Assembly: GCF_000205025.1 (NCBI RefSeq)
Contig: NZ_GL883759.1
Coordinates: forward strand, 1 to 48,207
DNA: 48,207 nt
Reading direction: 5' to 3'
DNA from: Parasutterella excrementihominis YIT 11859
GTDB lineage: Bacteria > Pseudomonadota > Gammaproteobacteria > Burkholderiales > Burkholderiaceae_F
Shown here: positions 17,772 to 27,954 of the stretch, piece by piece
Numbering within the stretch: the stretch's first letter is position 1
Layout: each line of letters begins with the position of its first letter
The notes under the pieces: model-generated
Told to the model about the DNA's origin: nothing
Seen by the model: the letters and a program-made list of their open reading frames with translations, nothing else
The model's database searches: none
Translations under genes and position numbers: made by a program

Positions 17772-18824
17772 ATGTCCAACTTTATTCAACTTCATTTCTT
17801 AACAGCCTTTCCCGCGGCTAATCTCAATCGAGACGATACTGGAGCTCCTAAAACTGTGATGTTTGGCGGTGCTACTCGACTTAGAATTTCCTCTCAGAGT
17901 CTGAAGCGCGCCTGGCGAACCTCTGAAGTCTTCTCCGAGCAATTGAAAAAACACATCGGAATCAGAACTTGCCGAATTGCCACTGAAGCCGCAAAGATTA
18001 TGATGGACGGGGGTGTTGATCAGAAAACAGCTGTCAAGTGGGCAGCTGAGATTGCCAACAAACTAGGCAAAGCAAAAAAGGATAAGGATTCCAGTTCACT
18101 TGTAAATACAGAAACAGAGCAACTCGTCCATATTAGCCCTGAGGAGATGGAAAAAGTTAGGGTTCTTGCAAAGCGTCTTTCTGAAGAAAAGAGGGAACCA
18201 ACTGAAGAGGAATTAGCCATCTTCCAAAATAAGAACCATGCTGTGGATATCGCTTTGTTCGGAAGAATGCTGGCAAGCTCGCCTAAATTTAATGTAGAAG
18301 CTGCTTGCCAAGTGGCTCATGCGATTGGAGTATCCGCTTCTGTTATTGAAGACGATTTTTTTACAGCGATCGATGATTTGAAGCAAGAGGCTGATGATGC
18401 AGGGGCCGGACACTTAGGCGAAACAGCATTTGGATCTGCTGTTTTTTACAACTATATCTGTTTAGATTTCGATTTGCTCGTTAAGAATCTTGACGGAGAC
18501 GAACCTCTGGCCAAAAAAGCGGTTATTGCCTTGGTAGAAGCGGCGTTAACAACTCCTCCCACCGGCAAGCAGAATAGCTTCGGCAGCAGAGGTTATGCCC
18601 TTTGGGCGCTCGCTGAAAAAGGGGAATTCCAGCCTCGTTCCTTGGCTGCTGCTGTTTGCCATCCCATCTCCGGAAATAACATGATCTCAGATGCGATCAC
18701 AAGGTTGGAGACATTCCGAGAAAATTTGAACTCTGTTTATGGACAGCAAACCGCTTTCAGGAAATTTGATGTCACAAAACCGTCGGGATCTATGTCCGAA
18801 TTGCTTGAATTCGTTGGTCAGTGA
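17772..18824 (+). CDS. casC: Cascade backbone subunit Cas7e/CasC (Cse4)
   Basis: RAMP-type backbone subunit, six copies of which wrap the crRNA. 350 residues, normal length. The N-terminus FIQLHFLTAFPAANLNRDDTGAPKTVMFGG and the RLRISSQSLKRAWRTS stretch are strongly conserved in Cas7e. GLETAFGSAVFYNY-like and PTGKQNSFGSRG segments are visible as GETAFGSAVFYNY and PPTGKQNSFGSRG. Shine-Dalgarno AAGGAGAG lies 6 nt before the ATG. casD starts 7 nt after the stop. Confidence 0.97.
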   Translation: MSNFIQLHFLTAFPAANLNRDDTGAPKTVMFGGATRLRISSQSLKRAWRTSEVFSEQLKKHIGIRTCRIATEAAKIMMDGGVDQKTAVKWAAEIANKLGKAKKDKDSSSLVNTETEQLVHISPEEMEKVRVLAKRLSEEKREPTEEELAIFQNKNHAVDIALFGRMLASSPKFNVEAACQVAHAIGVSASVIEDDFFTAIDDLKQEADDAGAGHLGETAFGSAVFYNYICLDFDLLVKNLDGDEPLAKKAVIALVEAALTTPPTGKQNSFGSRGYALWALAEKGEFQPRSLAAAVCHPISGNNMISDAITRLETFRENLNSVYGQQTAFRKFDVTKPSGSMSELLEFVGQ

Positions 18825-18831
18825 GCGAGTT

Positions 18832-19581
18832 ATGGATCAATTTCTGATATTTCAACTATTCGGGCCAATGGCGTCGTGGGGAGAGTGTGCTCCGGGCGGA
18901 GTTAGGCAAACGCTGGGTATTCCCACAAAATCAGCATTGCTGGGAATTCTTGAGGGTGCTGTGGGCATTACGAGAGATCGGGAGAAAATGCATGGGGCCT
19001 TTGCAGCAAACTATGAGTTTGTAATTTGCGGAAGTGAAAACCCCGTTTGGGCTCAGGATTTTCATACTGTCCAGGTTCCTAAAGAAAATAAGAAGATTCT
19101 TTATTTAACTCGTAAAGAGGAACTCTCTAACCCTGAACAGCTCGAGACGATACTCTCTACTCGAGATTATCTAAGCGACTCTTGGTGGCTTGTAGCTGTT
19201 AAAGCCAAGCCACAGGCACCCTATTCGCTAGAGGAACTTAAAGAGTATATGGAGCGTCCGACGTTCACACCGTATTTGGGCCGGAAGAGCAATCCTTCAG
19301 GTTTGCCCTTTTGCCCTCAGATTATGAGCGGAGATCTCAAAGGTGTCTTAGGGAGCTGCTCTAAAAAATTTAAGGAGAAATTAAATTCGGTGGGCCTCAA
19401 TCTTCCGGAACTCCAGACAGATGGCTATTGGGAGAGAGAGTGTCAAGATCTCAAACCGAAATTTATTATTAGAAGAAGAGACGTACCGCTTAGCCGCACT
19501 AAATGGTTGTTTGAGGAAAGAACCATTAATTACGGAGAAGTGTTAAACAGGGAGGATTCGCAATGTACTACTCCAGAATAA
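18832..19581 (+). CDS. casD: Cascade subunit Cas5e/CasD
   Basis: RAMP protein that caps the 5' handle of the crRNA. The frame is open from 18739, but the family begins MDQFLIFQLFGPMASWG, so the ATG at 18832 (after the casC stop) is chosen, giving 249 residues. Other family marks are TPTKSALLGILEGAVGI-like IPTKSALLGILEGAVGI, then DFHTVQ, TRDYLSDSWWLVAV and FTPYLGRKSNPSGLP. Its last 19 nt overlap casE. Confidence 0.95.
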   Translation: MDQFLIFQLFGPMASWGECAPGGVRQTLGIPTKSALLGILEGAVGITRDREKMHGAFAANYEFVICGSENPVWAQDFHTVQVPKENKKILYLTRKEELSNPEQLETILSTRDYLSDSWWLVAVKAKPQAPYSLEELKEYMERPTFTPYLGRKSNPSGLPFCPQIMSGDLKGVLGSCSKKFKEKLNSVGLNLPELQTDGYWERECQDLKPKFIIRRRDVPLSRTKWLFEERTINYGEVLNREDSQCTTPE

Positions 19582-20203
19582 CCCTTGACCTTGCGAAATT
19601 ACCTCCGGGACGCCTAAAGGAATTAATAACGAAAGGGAGCTACGCTCTTCACCAGTGGGTATGGCTGCTCTTCACGGATGACGAAACAAGGAAATTCCTT
19701 TTCCGAGAAGAAGAGGGGCAGGGCTTCTTAAGATTCTATGTTCTTTCTGAAAATGCTCCTACGAAGAACGATCTATTCCAGATAGAGACAAAAGAATTTA
19801 AACCAAAGCTTAGAAAAGGGGATCGCCTTATTTTTTCTTTGAGGGCCAATCCTACGGTTTGTCGAAAAGGCAGAAGATACGACCTATTTATGGACTTAAA
19901 GAAGAGGGTACCCCAGCTTGAAAGGCAGGATCTCCTAATACTTCAACAGGCAGAAGCAGCGGAATGGTTAAAAAGGCAAGGGACAGGAGCAGGCTTTTCC
20001 CTAATTTCATCAAATGTGGAGAGTTATCAAGGGAAGTGTGTGTATGGGAAAAACGGAGACCGAATCACATTCTCTATCATGGATTTTTCCGGAGTTTTAG
20101 AGATTTGTGATCCTGAGAAATTTCTAAGAAAACTCCTGATCGGCTTTGGGAAGGAGAAAGCTTTCGGGTGTGGTCTCATGCTGATTAGAAGGCAGGTGGC
20201 CTG

Positions 20204-20207
<4 letters not shown>
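19563..20207 (+). CDS. casE: crRNA endonuclease Cas6e/CasE
   Basis: Cuts the array transcript at the base of each repeat hairpin and stays in Cascade. The 214-residue protein has the twin RAMP folds of Cas6e. The likely catalytic Tyr/His pair is Y27 and H30 (in GSYALHQWVW), and the Gly-rich loop is near the C-terminus (GKEKAFGCGLMLIRR). It overlaps casD by 19 nt and cas1 by 4 nt. The intact repeat stem in array 1 is its expected substrate. Confidence 0.95.
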
Positions 20208-21408
<1,201 letters not shown>

Positions 21409-21485
21409 TTCGTTAGTTAATGCTCTTTAAAAATTTCGATTAAATGCCTAAAGTATGAATAGACGGATTTATACCGTCTTTAAGT
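21409..21485 (+). promoter_or_regulatory. Short leader of array 2 with a terminator-like hairpin at the repeat junction
   Basis: Only 77 nt separate the cas2 stop codon from the first repeat. AGACGG (21461-21466) and CCGTCT (21474-21479) form a 6-bp stem followed by TTT and then AAGT and the first repeat. It looks like a weak terminator for the cas operon placed exactly at the leader-repeat boundary. TTTATACCGTC occurs both here and at the end of cas2 (near 21390). Confidence 0.55.
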
Positions 21486-22061
21486 GAGTTCCCCGCGTAA
21501 GCGGGGATGAACCGTCTTTTAAATCGTCCTTCATATCCGTACCCTGGAGTTCCCCGCGTAAGCGGGGATGAACCGCTATGTACTGTCCCTCAGTGAGTTT
21601 GCAAGTAAGAGTTCCCCGCGTAAGCGGGGATGAACCGGGCTGGAGGATGGCTAAATGAAAACACTACAGGAGTTCCCCGCGTAAGCGGGGATGAACCGAC
21701 GTGTACTCAGTAACTTTTTTACGTTCATACGAGTTCCCCGCGCAAGCGGGGATGAACCGGCACAAGCCCGCACGAATATCGGAGCCGCCAAGAGTTCCCC
21801 GCGTAAGCTGGGATGAACCGGTCAGCAACGTAACCTAGACGATCTAAATCCTGAGTTCCCCGCGCAAGCGGGGATGAACCGTCCAACTGGACAATGGCCC
21901 ACGACGGCTTAGAGAGTTCCCCGCAAGCGGGGATGAACCGACTGATTGATGTTGAAAATCCAACAGCTATGCGAGTTCCCTGCGCAAGCGAGGGCGGACC
22001 GATGGATTGGGTCATCGATCATCTCGATGTCAAAGAGTTCCCCACAAGCGGGGATGGACCG
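21486..22061 (+). CRISPR. CRISPR array 2, type I-E, progressively degenerate
   Basis: Ten repeats of the same family as array 1 start at 21486, 21547, 21609, 21670, 21731, 21792, 21853, 21914, 21973 and 22035. The first four are perfect. Then changes accumulate with distance from the leader: GCGC for GCGT in the fifth and seventh, a stem-breaking G to T in the sixth, 2-nt deletions in the eighth and tenth, and many changes in the ninth. Spacers are 32 or 33 nt. The orientation is the same as array 1, so cas2 is at the leader side. Confidence 0.97.
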
Positions 22062-22235
22062 TGGATTCAGCAATAATTCAAGAAGACCTCCGCTTCTTTC
22101 CTCATTATGTTATTGGAGGGGTTGATCGAAAAAACAATTTCTTCTTTCCCTTTACTGCTGAGTTGTACACGTACATGGAAGTGAACCGTAATGATGGATT
22201 TTTCAACGGTTTAATTTCAAGTACTAGATGAACCG
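22062..22235 (+). repeat. Fossil CRISPR repeats beyond array 2
   Basis: At 22160-22188 a 29-nt unit begins GAGTT and ends GTGAACCG with the repeat's length but a ruined stem. A further end-match, GATGAACCG, lies at 22227-22235. A weaker one (GGGGTTGATCG) ends near 22128. These look like continuing decay of the array trailer. No gene is present here. Confidence 0.55.
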
Positions 22236-22576
22236 TAGTCACTTACTGTCTTAGATATTGTTGTTGGAAATCCTTCTGCGAAAAGAGTCGGAATTGATAG
22301 AAACTATCTTTCTATTCGTATTAATTCACTATCATCTCCAAAGCCTTTTAGGCTTCTCTTTCTAATTCGAAAAAGAAGGTTTTGCTCAAGAATTTAGTGC
22401 GCTAAAAGTATTAATAAAATCACAATATTGATTAAAGAACATACCTTCTATCAGCCAGATGGCTTTGAAGGATGAAAGCTCATCACCCATTGTGCCTATT
22501 CATGGTCGAGCACAATAAGCGCAAGTTCTAGAGTTGTAGAATGTTTCTTTTGGGATTTTTTTGAAAAAATAGATAA
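22236..22576 (+). other. Intergenic region before rhlE
   Basis: AT-rich, no gene. A small hairpin AAGCC(22341-22345)/GGCTT(22351-22355) followed by CTCTTT is at best a weak terminator. No confident promoter for rhlE could be placed, and no Shine-Dalgarno is clear before its ATG. Confidence 0.4.
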
Positions 22577-23953
22577 ATGGCAGAATGTCAAAATTTTGAA
22601 CAGTTTGGATTAGCCCCGAATTTGCTTTCCGCAATTAAACGAATGGGATATACAAAGCCGACCGCGATCCAATGTAAGGCAATCCCAGTCGTTCTTCAAG
22701 GACGCGACGTTATGGGAGCGGCCCAGACCGGAACTGGCAAAACCGCTAGTTTTGGACTTCCTGTCCTTCAAAAACTTTTGCCATTAGCAAATACAAGCAC
22801 ATCTCCGGCGCGTCATCCTGTACGAGTTTTGATTCTATCTCCGACAAGAGAGTTGGCAGATCAAACAGCAGAGGCACTTTCAAATTACGCAGCTGATACA
22901 CCCATCCGAATTGGCGTTGTTTATGGCGGGGTGGATATCAAACCTCAAGCTGAGGCATTAAGGAAGGGCGTGGAGATTTTGATCGCGACACCCGGACGCT
23001 TATTGGATCATCTCGAGCAGAGAAACACTAATCTTAATCAGAGCGGCATTGTCATTTTGGATGAAGCCGACCGTATGTTGGATATGGGCTTTCTGCCGGA
23101 CATCTCCAGGATCCTGAATGCGCTTCCCAAAAAGCGCCAGAATCTGATGTTCTCAGCTACGTTCTCTCCGGAAATTAAGAAGTTAGCCGGAAATTTCTTG
23201 ACTGATCCTGTTGTTATCGAGGTGGCTCGCCAAAACGCGACCGCAGCTACCATTAAACAGGAGGTCTTCTCTGTTAACGAGCTTCAAAAAACGGATGCTT
23301 TAGTGGAACTTCTGAAAACCCGCGGAGAAGACCCCGATGGCAAACCGCTCCAGACAATCGTATTCGTCAATGCAAAATTGACGGCGCGTAGACTTGCACG
23401 TGAATTAGAAAAATGTGGATTCAATGCTGATGCAATTCATGGAGACAAAACCCAAGAAGAGCGCTTGAAGCTGTTGAAAGATTTCAAGGATGGAACCTTA
23501 AATATCATGGTGGCGACGGATGTCGCAGCCCGCGGTTTGGACATTGCCGAGCTGCCGCTCGTGATTAATTACGACGTTCCATTTGTTCCTGAGGACTATG
23601 TTCATCGAATTGGCAGAACAGGTCGCGCAGGAAGTTCGGGCCTGGCATTGATGCTGGTTACAGACAAAGATAAGAAGAGTTTTGATGCGATTCGCAAGCT
23701 GACGAGGGTAAATTTAATCCCGCAGGAGCTTGATCCTGAACCTCGCAAGAGAGCAAGATTTCCACGAAAGTTTTCCTCAAGTACAGATGCTTGGAAAGCT
23801 CCTCGCAAGCCGGAGGATCCATTTTTCTCACGGCCCTATGTACCAGGTCGTTCTTCTGGAAAGAAACCCGCCCCACAAAATTTCTCAAGATCTGTCTCTG
23901 GGGAGAAGAGAGAAGTTGCAGTTCTGTTAGGTGGAACAGGCCGCAGAAACTAG
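22577..23953 (+). CDS. rhlE: DEAD-box ATP-dependent RNA helicase, RhlE type
   Basis: RNA helicase used in RNA decay and ribosome assembly. 458 residues. Q-motif region FEQFGL and PTAIQCKAIP, Walker A AQTGTGKT at 49-56, PTRELADQ, DEAD at 162-165, SATFS, and in domain 2 ARGLDI and HRIGRTGRAG. The C-terminal tail (about 385-458) is basic and proline-rich without a recognised domain. RhlE rather than DbpA or SrmB is favoured by LDMGFLPDI and the overall pattern, but the subfamily is not certain. Its TAG stop overlaps the gluQ TAG stop from the opposite strand in a shared CTAG. Confidence 0.92.
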   Translation: MAECQNFEQFGLAPNLLSAIKRMGYTKPTAIQCKAIPVVLQGRDVMGAAQTGTGKTASFGLPVLQKLLPLANTSTSPARHPVRVLILSPTRELADQTAEALSNYAADTPIRIGVVYGGVDIKPQAEALRKGVEILIATPGRLLDHLEQRNTNLNQSGIVILDEADRMLDMGFLPDISRILNALPKKRQNLMFSATFSPEIKKLAGNFLTDPVVIEVARQNATAATIKQEVFSVNELQKTDALVELLKTRGEDPDGKPLQTIVFVNAKLTARRLARELEKCGFNADAIHGDKTQEERLKLLKDFKDGTLNIMVATDVAARGLDIAELPLVINYDVPFVPEDYVHRIGRTGRAGSSGLALMLVTDKDKKSFDAIRKLTRVNLIPQELDPEPRKRARFPRKFSSSTDAWKAPRKPEDPFFSRPYVPGRSSGKKPAPQNFSRSVSGEKREVAVLLGGTGRRN

Positions 23954-24816
23954 GCTTTAATTTGGAATCTCGTTCTCCAACGCTTAACTGCCTCTGAATA
24001 AAACTCGTCGAGAGTATCGAAAGCAAAAGGTTTGAATCCTAGGTGAGTCCAGGCACGTGCGGCTTCTTCTTCGGGCTTGCTTCGATCAATCGCTGGGGCC
24101 AATGTCTGTTTAGAGAGCTTGTTCCCCTTCTTGTCTAGTACGAGCGGGATGTGCATGTACCCTGGTGTAGTTAAACCTAATGCTATCTGAAGCAAAATTT
24201 GTCGCGGCGTGTTGTCTATCAAGTCAGCACCGCGGACAACGTGTGTCACGCCCTGGAATCCGTCATCGACGACAACGGCGAGTTGATAGGCCCAGAGTCC
24301 GTCGGCTCTCCGAATAACAAAATCGCCGATTTCTCTCAAAACGTTCTGTTTAAACGTACCTTGCCATCTGTCATTGAAAGAGATGAAACCGTCGTCTACA
24401 AGAAAGCGCCACGCACGAATCGGTGCACCGCCTGTTCCATGGCGACAAGTTCCGGGATAGGCGCCCTGTGGCAAGCCGGCAGCTAAGCAGGCGGCTTCGA
24501 TTCTTTTGCGAGTGCAAGCACACCCATAGGCCAGACCTTTACCGATTAAAAAGTTGAGGGCCTGTTGATAGGCCTCAATTCGAGTTGACTGTCTGAGAAT
24601 TGGACGATCTGAGTGTAGCTTGAACGCTTCGATGGTTTCGAGCTGATCCTCTGCTGCCCACGCAGGTTCACGAGGCGGATCAATGTCCTCGACGCGAATA
24701 ATCCACGTTCCTCTATGAGCTTTAGCATCGAGATAACTTGCTAAAAGGCATGCCAAACTTCCGGCGTGTAGATGGCCGGTTGGGGATGGTGCAAAGCGTC
24801 CGATGTAATGACTCAA
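23950..24816 (-). CDS. gluQ: Glutamyl-Q tRNA(Asp) synthetase
   Basis: Truncated GluRS paralogue that puts glutamate on the queuosine base of tRNA(Asp). 288 residues, lacking the anticodon-binding domain of GluRS. Visible: IGRFAPSPTGHLHAGSL (HIGH-like), DIDPPRE, a zinc-type site CACTRKRIEA with YPGTC, and KLSKQ as the KMSKS equivalent. The frame stays open to a TTG at 24831, but that stretch contains AGGAGA, which is the Shine-Dalgarno for a second TTG at 24816, 6 nt further on. The latter is therefore taken as the start. It converges on rhlE with no intergenic space. Confidence 0.94.
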   Translation of the reverse strand: MSHYIGRFAPSPTGHLHAGSLACLLASYLDAKAHRGTWIIRVEDIDPPREPAWAAEDQLETIEAFKLHSDRPILRQSTRIEAYQQALNFLIGKGLAYGCACTRKRIEAACLAAGLPQGAYPGTCRHGTGGAPIRAWRFLVDDGFISFNDRWQGTFKQNVLREIGDFVIRRADGLWAYQLAVVVDDGFQGVTHVVRGADLIDNTPRQILLQIALGLTTPGYMHIPLVLDKKGNKLSKQTLAPAIDRSKPEEEAARAWTHLGFKPFAFDTLDEFYSEAVKRWRTRFQIKA

Positions 24817-24874
24817 AAAAAATCTCCTCAAACTGATAATGAAATTTTAGTCTGAGGAGAAATTACGAGGTCAA

Positions 24875-25975
24875 CTATTCCTCTTTTTCTTTCTTTGGAG
24901 AAGGATTTTCAGTCATAGACTGCGGGACTCCTATGATGGCTGCAGCTTGTGCCGGCGGAACTTGTCCGATGGCTTTCGCACTCTCCGAAGGATCTGCCGA
25001 GGGAACAAGATTTGTAGGAGCAGGTGCCCGGAGATTAGAAGGCACAGGAGAAGAGGTGCCTGAAACCTGAGCATTGAACGCAACAGGTGTCGGTGTCGGG
25101 GAGACAGTGACCCCATAGGAGGGTCCCGGCATCACAATGCCGTTGGCTACACACGCATCATTGATAGCGTTCAAAAAGGCCGCCTCTAGGCGGTACGGCT
25201 CCATCAATTCAATCGGATCAACCCAAACAACCAGTTCTACATTAATGCCAAAATTCCCGAATCCGGTGATACCGCACTCTACCTCATGGAGTGCATCGGG
25301 CTTAATACAGAACGGAACTGAGACGGCAGCCTTTTCAATAATTTCTTTAACCTTGCGAAAGTCAATGCCGTAAGGGATCGAGAACGGATAGATCTTTCGA
25401 ACGCCTCGGCGATCCATGGTGTAATTGGTAAAAGAGCCGTTAATCAGGGAAGCATTAGGGATGATGATTGCTTGACCAGTCGGGGTTACAATACGCGTGG
25501 CACGAATCGTGATCATGGTCACCCGGCCCACCTGGCCGCTCGGGGTGGCAATAATATCGCCTAAGCTGACCGCACGTTCCGATATCAAAATCAAACCGGC
25601 AACGGAGTTATTGACAATCGTCTGTAGTCCGAAGCCGATGCCTACTGATAAGGCAGAAACTAAGATCGCCAAGTGTGTGATCGGGAGACCGATCATCGAT
25701 AAGCCCATCAGAATGCCGACGGCCAATATGCCCCAGTGGATGAAGCGGGCAAACATTGAAAGGGATTCCGGACGGACGGAGTTGTGACGGGAGCCGAACT
25801 TCCTGATGCTTTCTTCTCCTAACTTGCCAAGCCAATAAGCAATGAGAAAGACCAAGCAGAACTCGAGAATATCGAACGTGTCGATCTGACTGCCGCCGGC
25901 CGTAAACAGCGGTACGTGCAAGGGCTCAAGGATCGCCTCCGACCCGCTTAACAGTTTGTCCCAAAAAGATTCCAT
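24875..25975 (-). CDS. Small-conductance mechanosensitive channel family protein (MscS)
   Basis: Inner-membrane tension-gated channel protecting against osmotic downshock. 366 residues: N-terminal membrane spans at about 37-55 and 78-100, then the pore-lining helix and MscS signature (ALSVGIGFGLQTIVNNSVAGLILISER), then the beta domain (DIIATPSGQVGRVTMITIRATRI, IIIPNASLI) and alpha/beta domain. From about residue 290 the C-terminus is Pro/Ala/Ser-rich and probably disordered, ending in a Lys/Glu tail. Only three spans are evident, as in MscS itself. A weak terminator-like hairpin of the upstream gene lies just before it. Confidence 0.93.
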   Translation of the reverse strand: MESFWDKLLSGSEAILEPLHVPLFTAGGSQIDTFDILEFCLVFLIAYWLGKLGEESIRKFGSRHNSVRPESLSMFARFIHWGILAVGILMGLSMIGLPITHLAILVSALSVGIGFGLQTIVNNSVAGLILISERAVSLGDIIATPSGQVGRVTMITIRATRIVTPTGQAIIIPNASLINGSFTNYTMDRRGVRKIYPFSIPYGIDFRKVKEIIEKAAVSVPFCIKPDALHEVECGITGFGNFGINVELVVWVDPIELMEPYRLEAAFLNAINDACVANGIVMPGPSYGVTVSPTPTPVAFNAQVSGTSSPVPSNLRAPAPTNLVPSADPSESAKAIGQVPPAQAAAIIGVPQSMTENPSPKKEKEE

Positions 25976-26013
25976 GATCTTAGTTTTTATATATTTTTCC
26001 TAAGGATTCCAGC

Positions 26014-26043
26014 ATAAAAAAGAGCGCCTTAAAAAAGCGCACT
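26014..26043 (-). terminator. Terminator after the Mog-hydrolase gene
   Basis: On the minus strand AGTGCGC and GCGCTCT (26037-26043 with 26021-26027) pair with one mismatch and are followed by a run of T residues (26016-26020 as A on plus). It sits 26 nt past the stop of the fusion gene and before the mscS start. Confidence 0.7.
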
Positions 26044-26068
26044 TTTGCCTCAAATCGGATACAAAGCT

Positions 26069-27337
26069 TTATTGGGAAGCTACTAAAGATTTTTCTAAAA
26101 AGTCAGACAGATCTGTGACTTCCTCGATGCTTAAATCATGACCGGCTCCGTCATATCCCTTGGACCAAAGATCGGTCGCTCCGAGCTTACGAAGTTCTCT
26201 AACACTGATCTCAGGGTACACGGGCGGTACGTCGCTGTCTTCTTTTCCATGGGCGAGGAAAATCGGAGAGAGGATGCCTTGACCGACATGCTCAATATCG
26301 TCAGCAGACTCAATGGGCAGATAGCCGCTCAGGCAGAAGATGCCGCCGATCGGACGGTCGAGTTTCAGAGCCGTGTAAAGCGCAACGCAGCCGCCCTGTG
26401 AGAAACCTCCTAAGAAGATTCGATCCCGTCTAATGCCTTTCGTCTCTTCCAGGGCAATTAAACGTTCTGCGATACGGGCGCTCTCAATAAGTGCCGGCTC
26501 GTCGCTGGCACCGATTCCGTCGGTGTCGAGAAGATCGAACCAGCCGCGCATCAGGAAGCCTTTATTTGCTGCAATCGCACGTTCAGGTGCGGTCGGAAGA
26601 ATCAAACGAGCCTGTTCGACAGGTGCGCCGCATGCTGCAAGTTCCTCTCGGAAATGTTCGAAATCCGATCCGTCGCTGCCCAAGCCGTGCAGCATGATGA
26701 TCGTGGAGTCCGCTTTGCCTTCTTTTGGTTCAATGATTTTTGCATCAATGACATGAGGCTGCGGCGCGGATTTCGGGCGGAAAGCCTTAACGACATTAGG
26801 ACGGGTTTCAATGGCCGGACCGCCGATCAAATCAATACAGTAGGGTACTGCCGCAAAAATACCGTGAATGCCTTTGGAAGGAATGCCTTCCAAAGTTTCA
26901 GCGATAGCCTTGGGCTGCCCCGGAAGGTTAATGATCAAAGCGGCATGATCTTTGATTTCGCGAAGCACGCCGACCTGGCGGGACAAAATCGCGGTCGGAA
27001 CAAAGGCAAGAGAAACCGCACGCATTTGTTCTCCGAATCCCGGAAGGGTACGAGTGGCGACAGCCAGCGTGGCTTCAGGCGTCACGTCACGACGAGACGG
27101 ACCGGTGCCTCCGGTTGTCAGAATCAAATCGCAGTTTTCCTGATCACACAATTCTTTCAGAGTCGCTTCGATAAGCTGCTGTTCATCAGGAATGAGTTTT
27201 TCCACAACTTCATAGTCAGAAAGCAAAGCCTTAGCGAGCCATTCTTTTAAAGAGGGAATGCCTTTGTCCTGATAAGTTCCGGAAGAGGCACGATCGGAAA
27301 TGGAAACCAGACCGATTTTTGCTTTGCTATTCTTCAT
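26069..27337 (-). CDS. Fusion: Mog-type molybdopterin adenylyltransferase + carboxylesterase-type alpha/beta hydrolase
   Basis: 422 residues in two parts. Residues 1-190 are a complete Mog/MogA domain (IGLVSISDRASSGTYQDKG, TGGTGPSRRDVTPEAT at 75-90, INLPGQPKAIAE), which adenylates molybdopterin during cofactor synthesis. Residues 210-422 are a phospholipase/carboxylesterase-type hydrolase (HGLG at 217-220, nucleophile S313 in GFSQGG, D369 in HGKEDSDVPP, H400 in GAGHD), so the catalytic triad is intact. There is no stop or frameshift between them; a proline/acid-rich linker (187-208) joins them. The gene overlaps darP by 11 nt. The hydrolase substrate is unknown. Confidence 0.88.
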   Translation of the reverse strand: MKNSKAKIGLVSISDRASSGTYQDKGIPSLKEWLAKALLSDYEVVEKLIPDEQQLIEATLKELCDQENCDLILTTGGTGPSRRDVTPEATLAVATRTLPGFGEQMRAVSLAFVPTAILSRQVGVLREIKDHAALIINLPGQPKAIAETLEGIPSKGIHGIFAAVPYCIDLIGGPAIETRPNVVKAFRPKSAPQPHVIDAKIIEPKEGKADSTIIMLHGLGSDGSDFEHFREELAACGAPVEQARLILPTAPERAIAANKGFLMRGWFDLLDTDGIGASDEPALIESARIAERLIALEETKGIRRDRIFLGGFSQGGCVALYTALKLDRPIGGIFCLSGYLPIESADDIEHVGQGILSPIFLAHGKEDSDVPPVYPEISVRELRKLGATDLWSKGYDGAGHDLSIEEVTDLSDFLEKSLVASQ

Positions 27338-27878
27338 CGTTTTTCTCCTCAGTCGCTTCCAACACGATCGGAGGAAGAACCATTGCGTAGATTAGTTTGT
27401 AGAGTGCACGGGCGGATTTCGGAGGCTTATTGCCTTCGGCTTCTTTACGAGCATTACGGATAAGCTGACGAACTTCCTGAACATTGACGTCAGGGAACTG
27501 AGCAATAAATTTTGTCAGAGCGGCATCATCTGCAATCAACGCATCTCTCAGACGTTCACTCTTATGCAGTGCGGCCACCGCCGCTTTATCGTTGCCTGTT
27601 GCACGGTCAATGGCCTGACGAACGGCGTCTCCGTCTAATGCTCTCATGTATTTGCCGATAAGCTGGAGCTGGCGTCGTTTGGCACCGAAGGAGGGAACAC
27701 GGTGATAATCCTCAATGGCTTTAAGAATGACTTCGGGAAGTTCGATTTTTGCCAGCGTTTCGGCACCCAGGGTGGTCAGTTCTTTACCGAGATCCTGCAG
27801 ATGCTCGGCCCTTCTTTTCAGTTCACTTTTGCTCGGACCGCTGTACTCTTCTTCAAGGTTTTCGTTTGTATTCTTCAT
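27327..27878 (-). CDS. darP: Ribosome-associated protein DarP/YjgA (DUF615)
   Basis: Late 50S assembly factor of the YjgA family. The frame is open to 27932, but the ATG at 27878 is preceded by AAGAAGG at suitable distance and begins MKNTNENLEEEYSGPSKSELKRRAEHLQDLG, the family start, giving 183 residues. Other family traits: LPEVILKAIEDYHRVPSFGAKRRQLQLIGKYMR in the middle and a late FPDVNVQEVRQLIRNARKE. It is divergent from pmbA, a pairing common in Proteobacteria, and its end overlaps the Mog-fusion start. Confidence 0.93.
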   Translation of the reverse strand: MKNTNENLEEEYSGPSKSELKRRAEHLQDLGKELTTLGAETLAKIELPEVILKAIEDYHRVPSFGAKRRQLQLIGKYMRALDGDAVRQAIDRATGNDKAAVAALHKSERLRDALIADDAALTKFIAQFPDVNVQEVRQLIRNARKEAEGNKPPKSARALYKLIYAMVLPPIVLEATEEKNDEE

Positions 27879-27954
27879 ATTAGCGTGACCTTCTTTAGTA
27901 ATATTTGCATCAAGCGCTATCATAATCTCCAATCTTTAGTTTCCGCTTCAAAAT

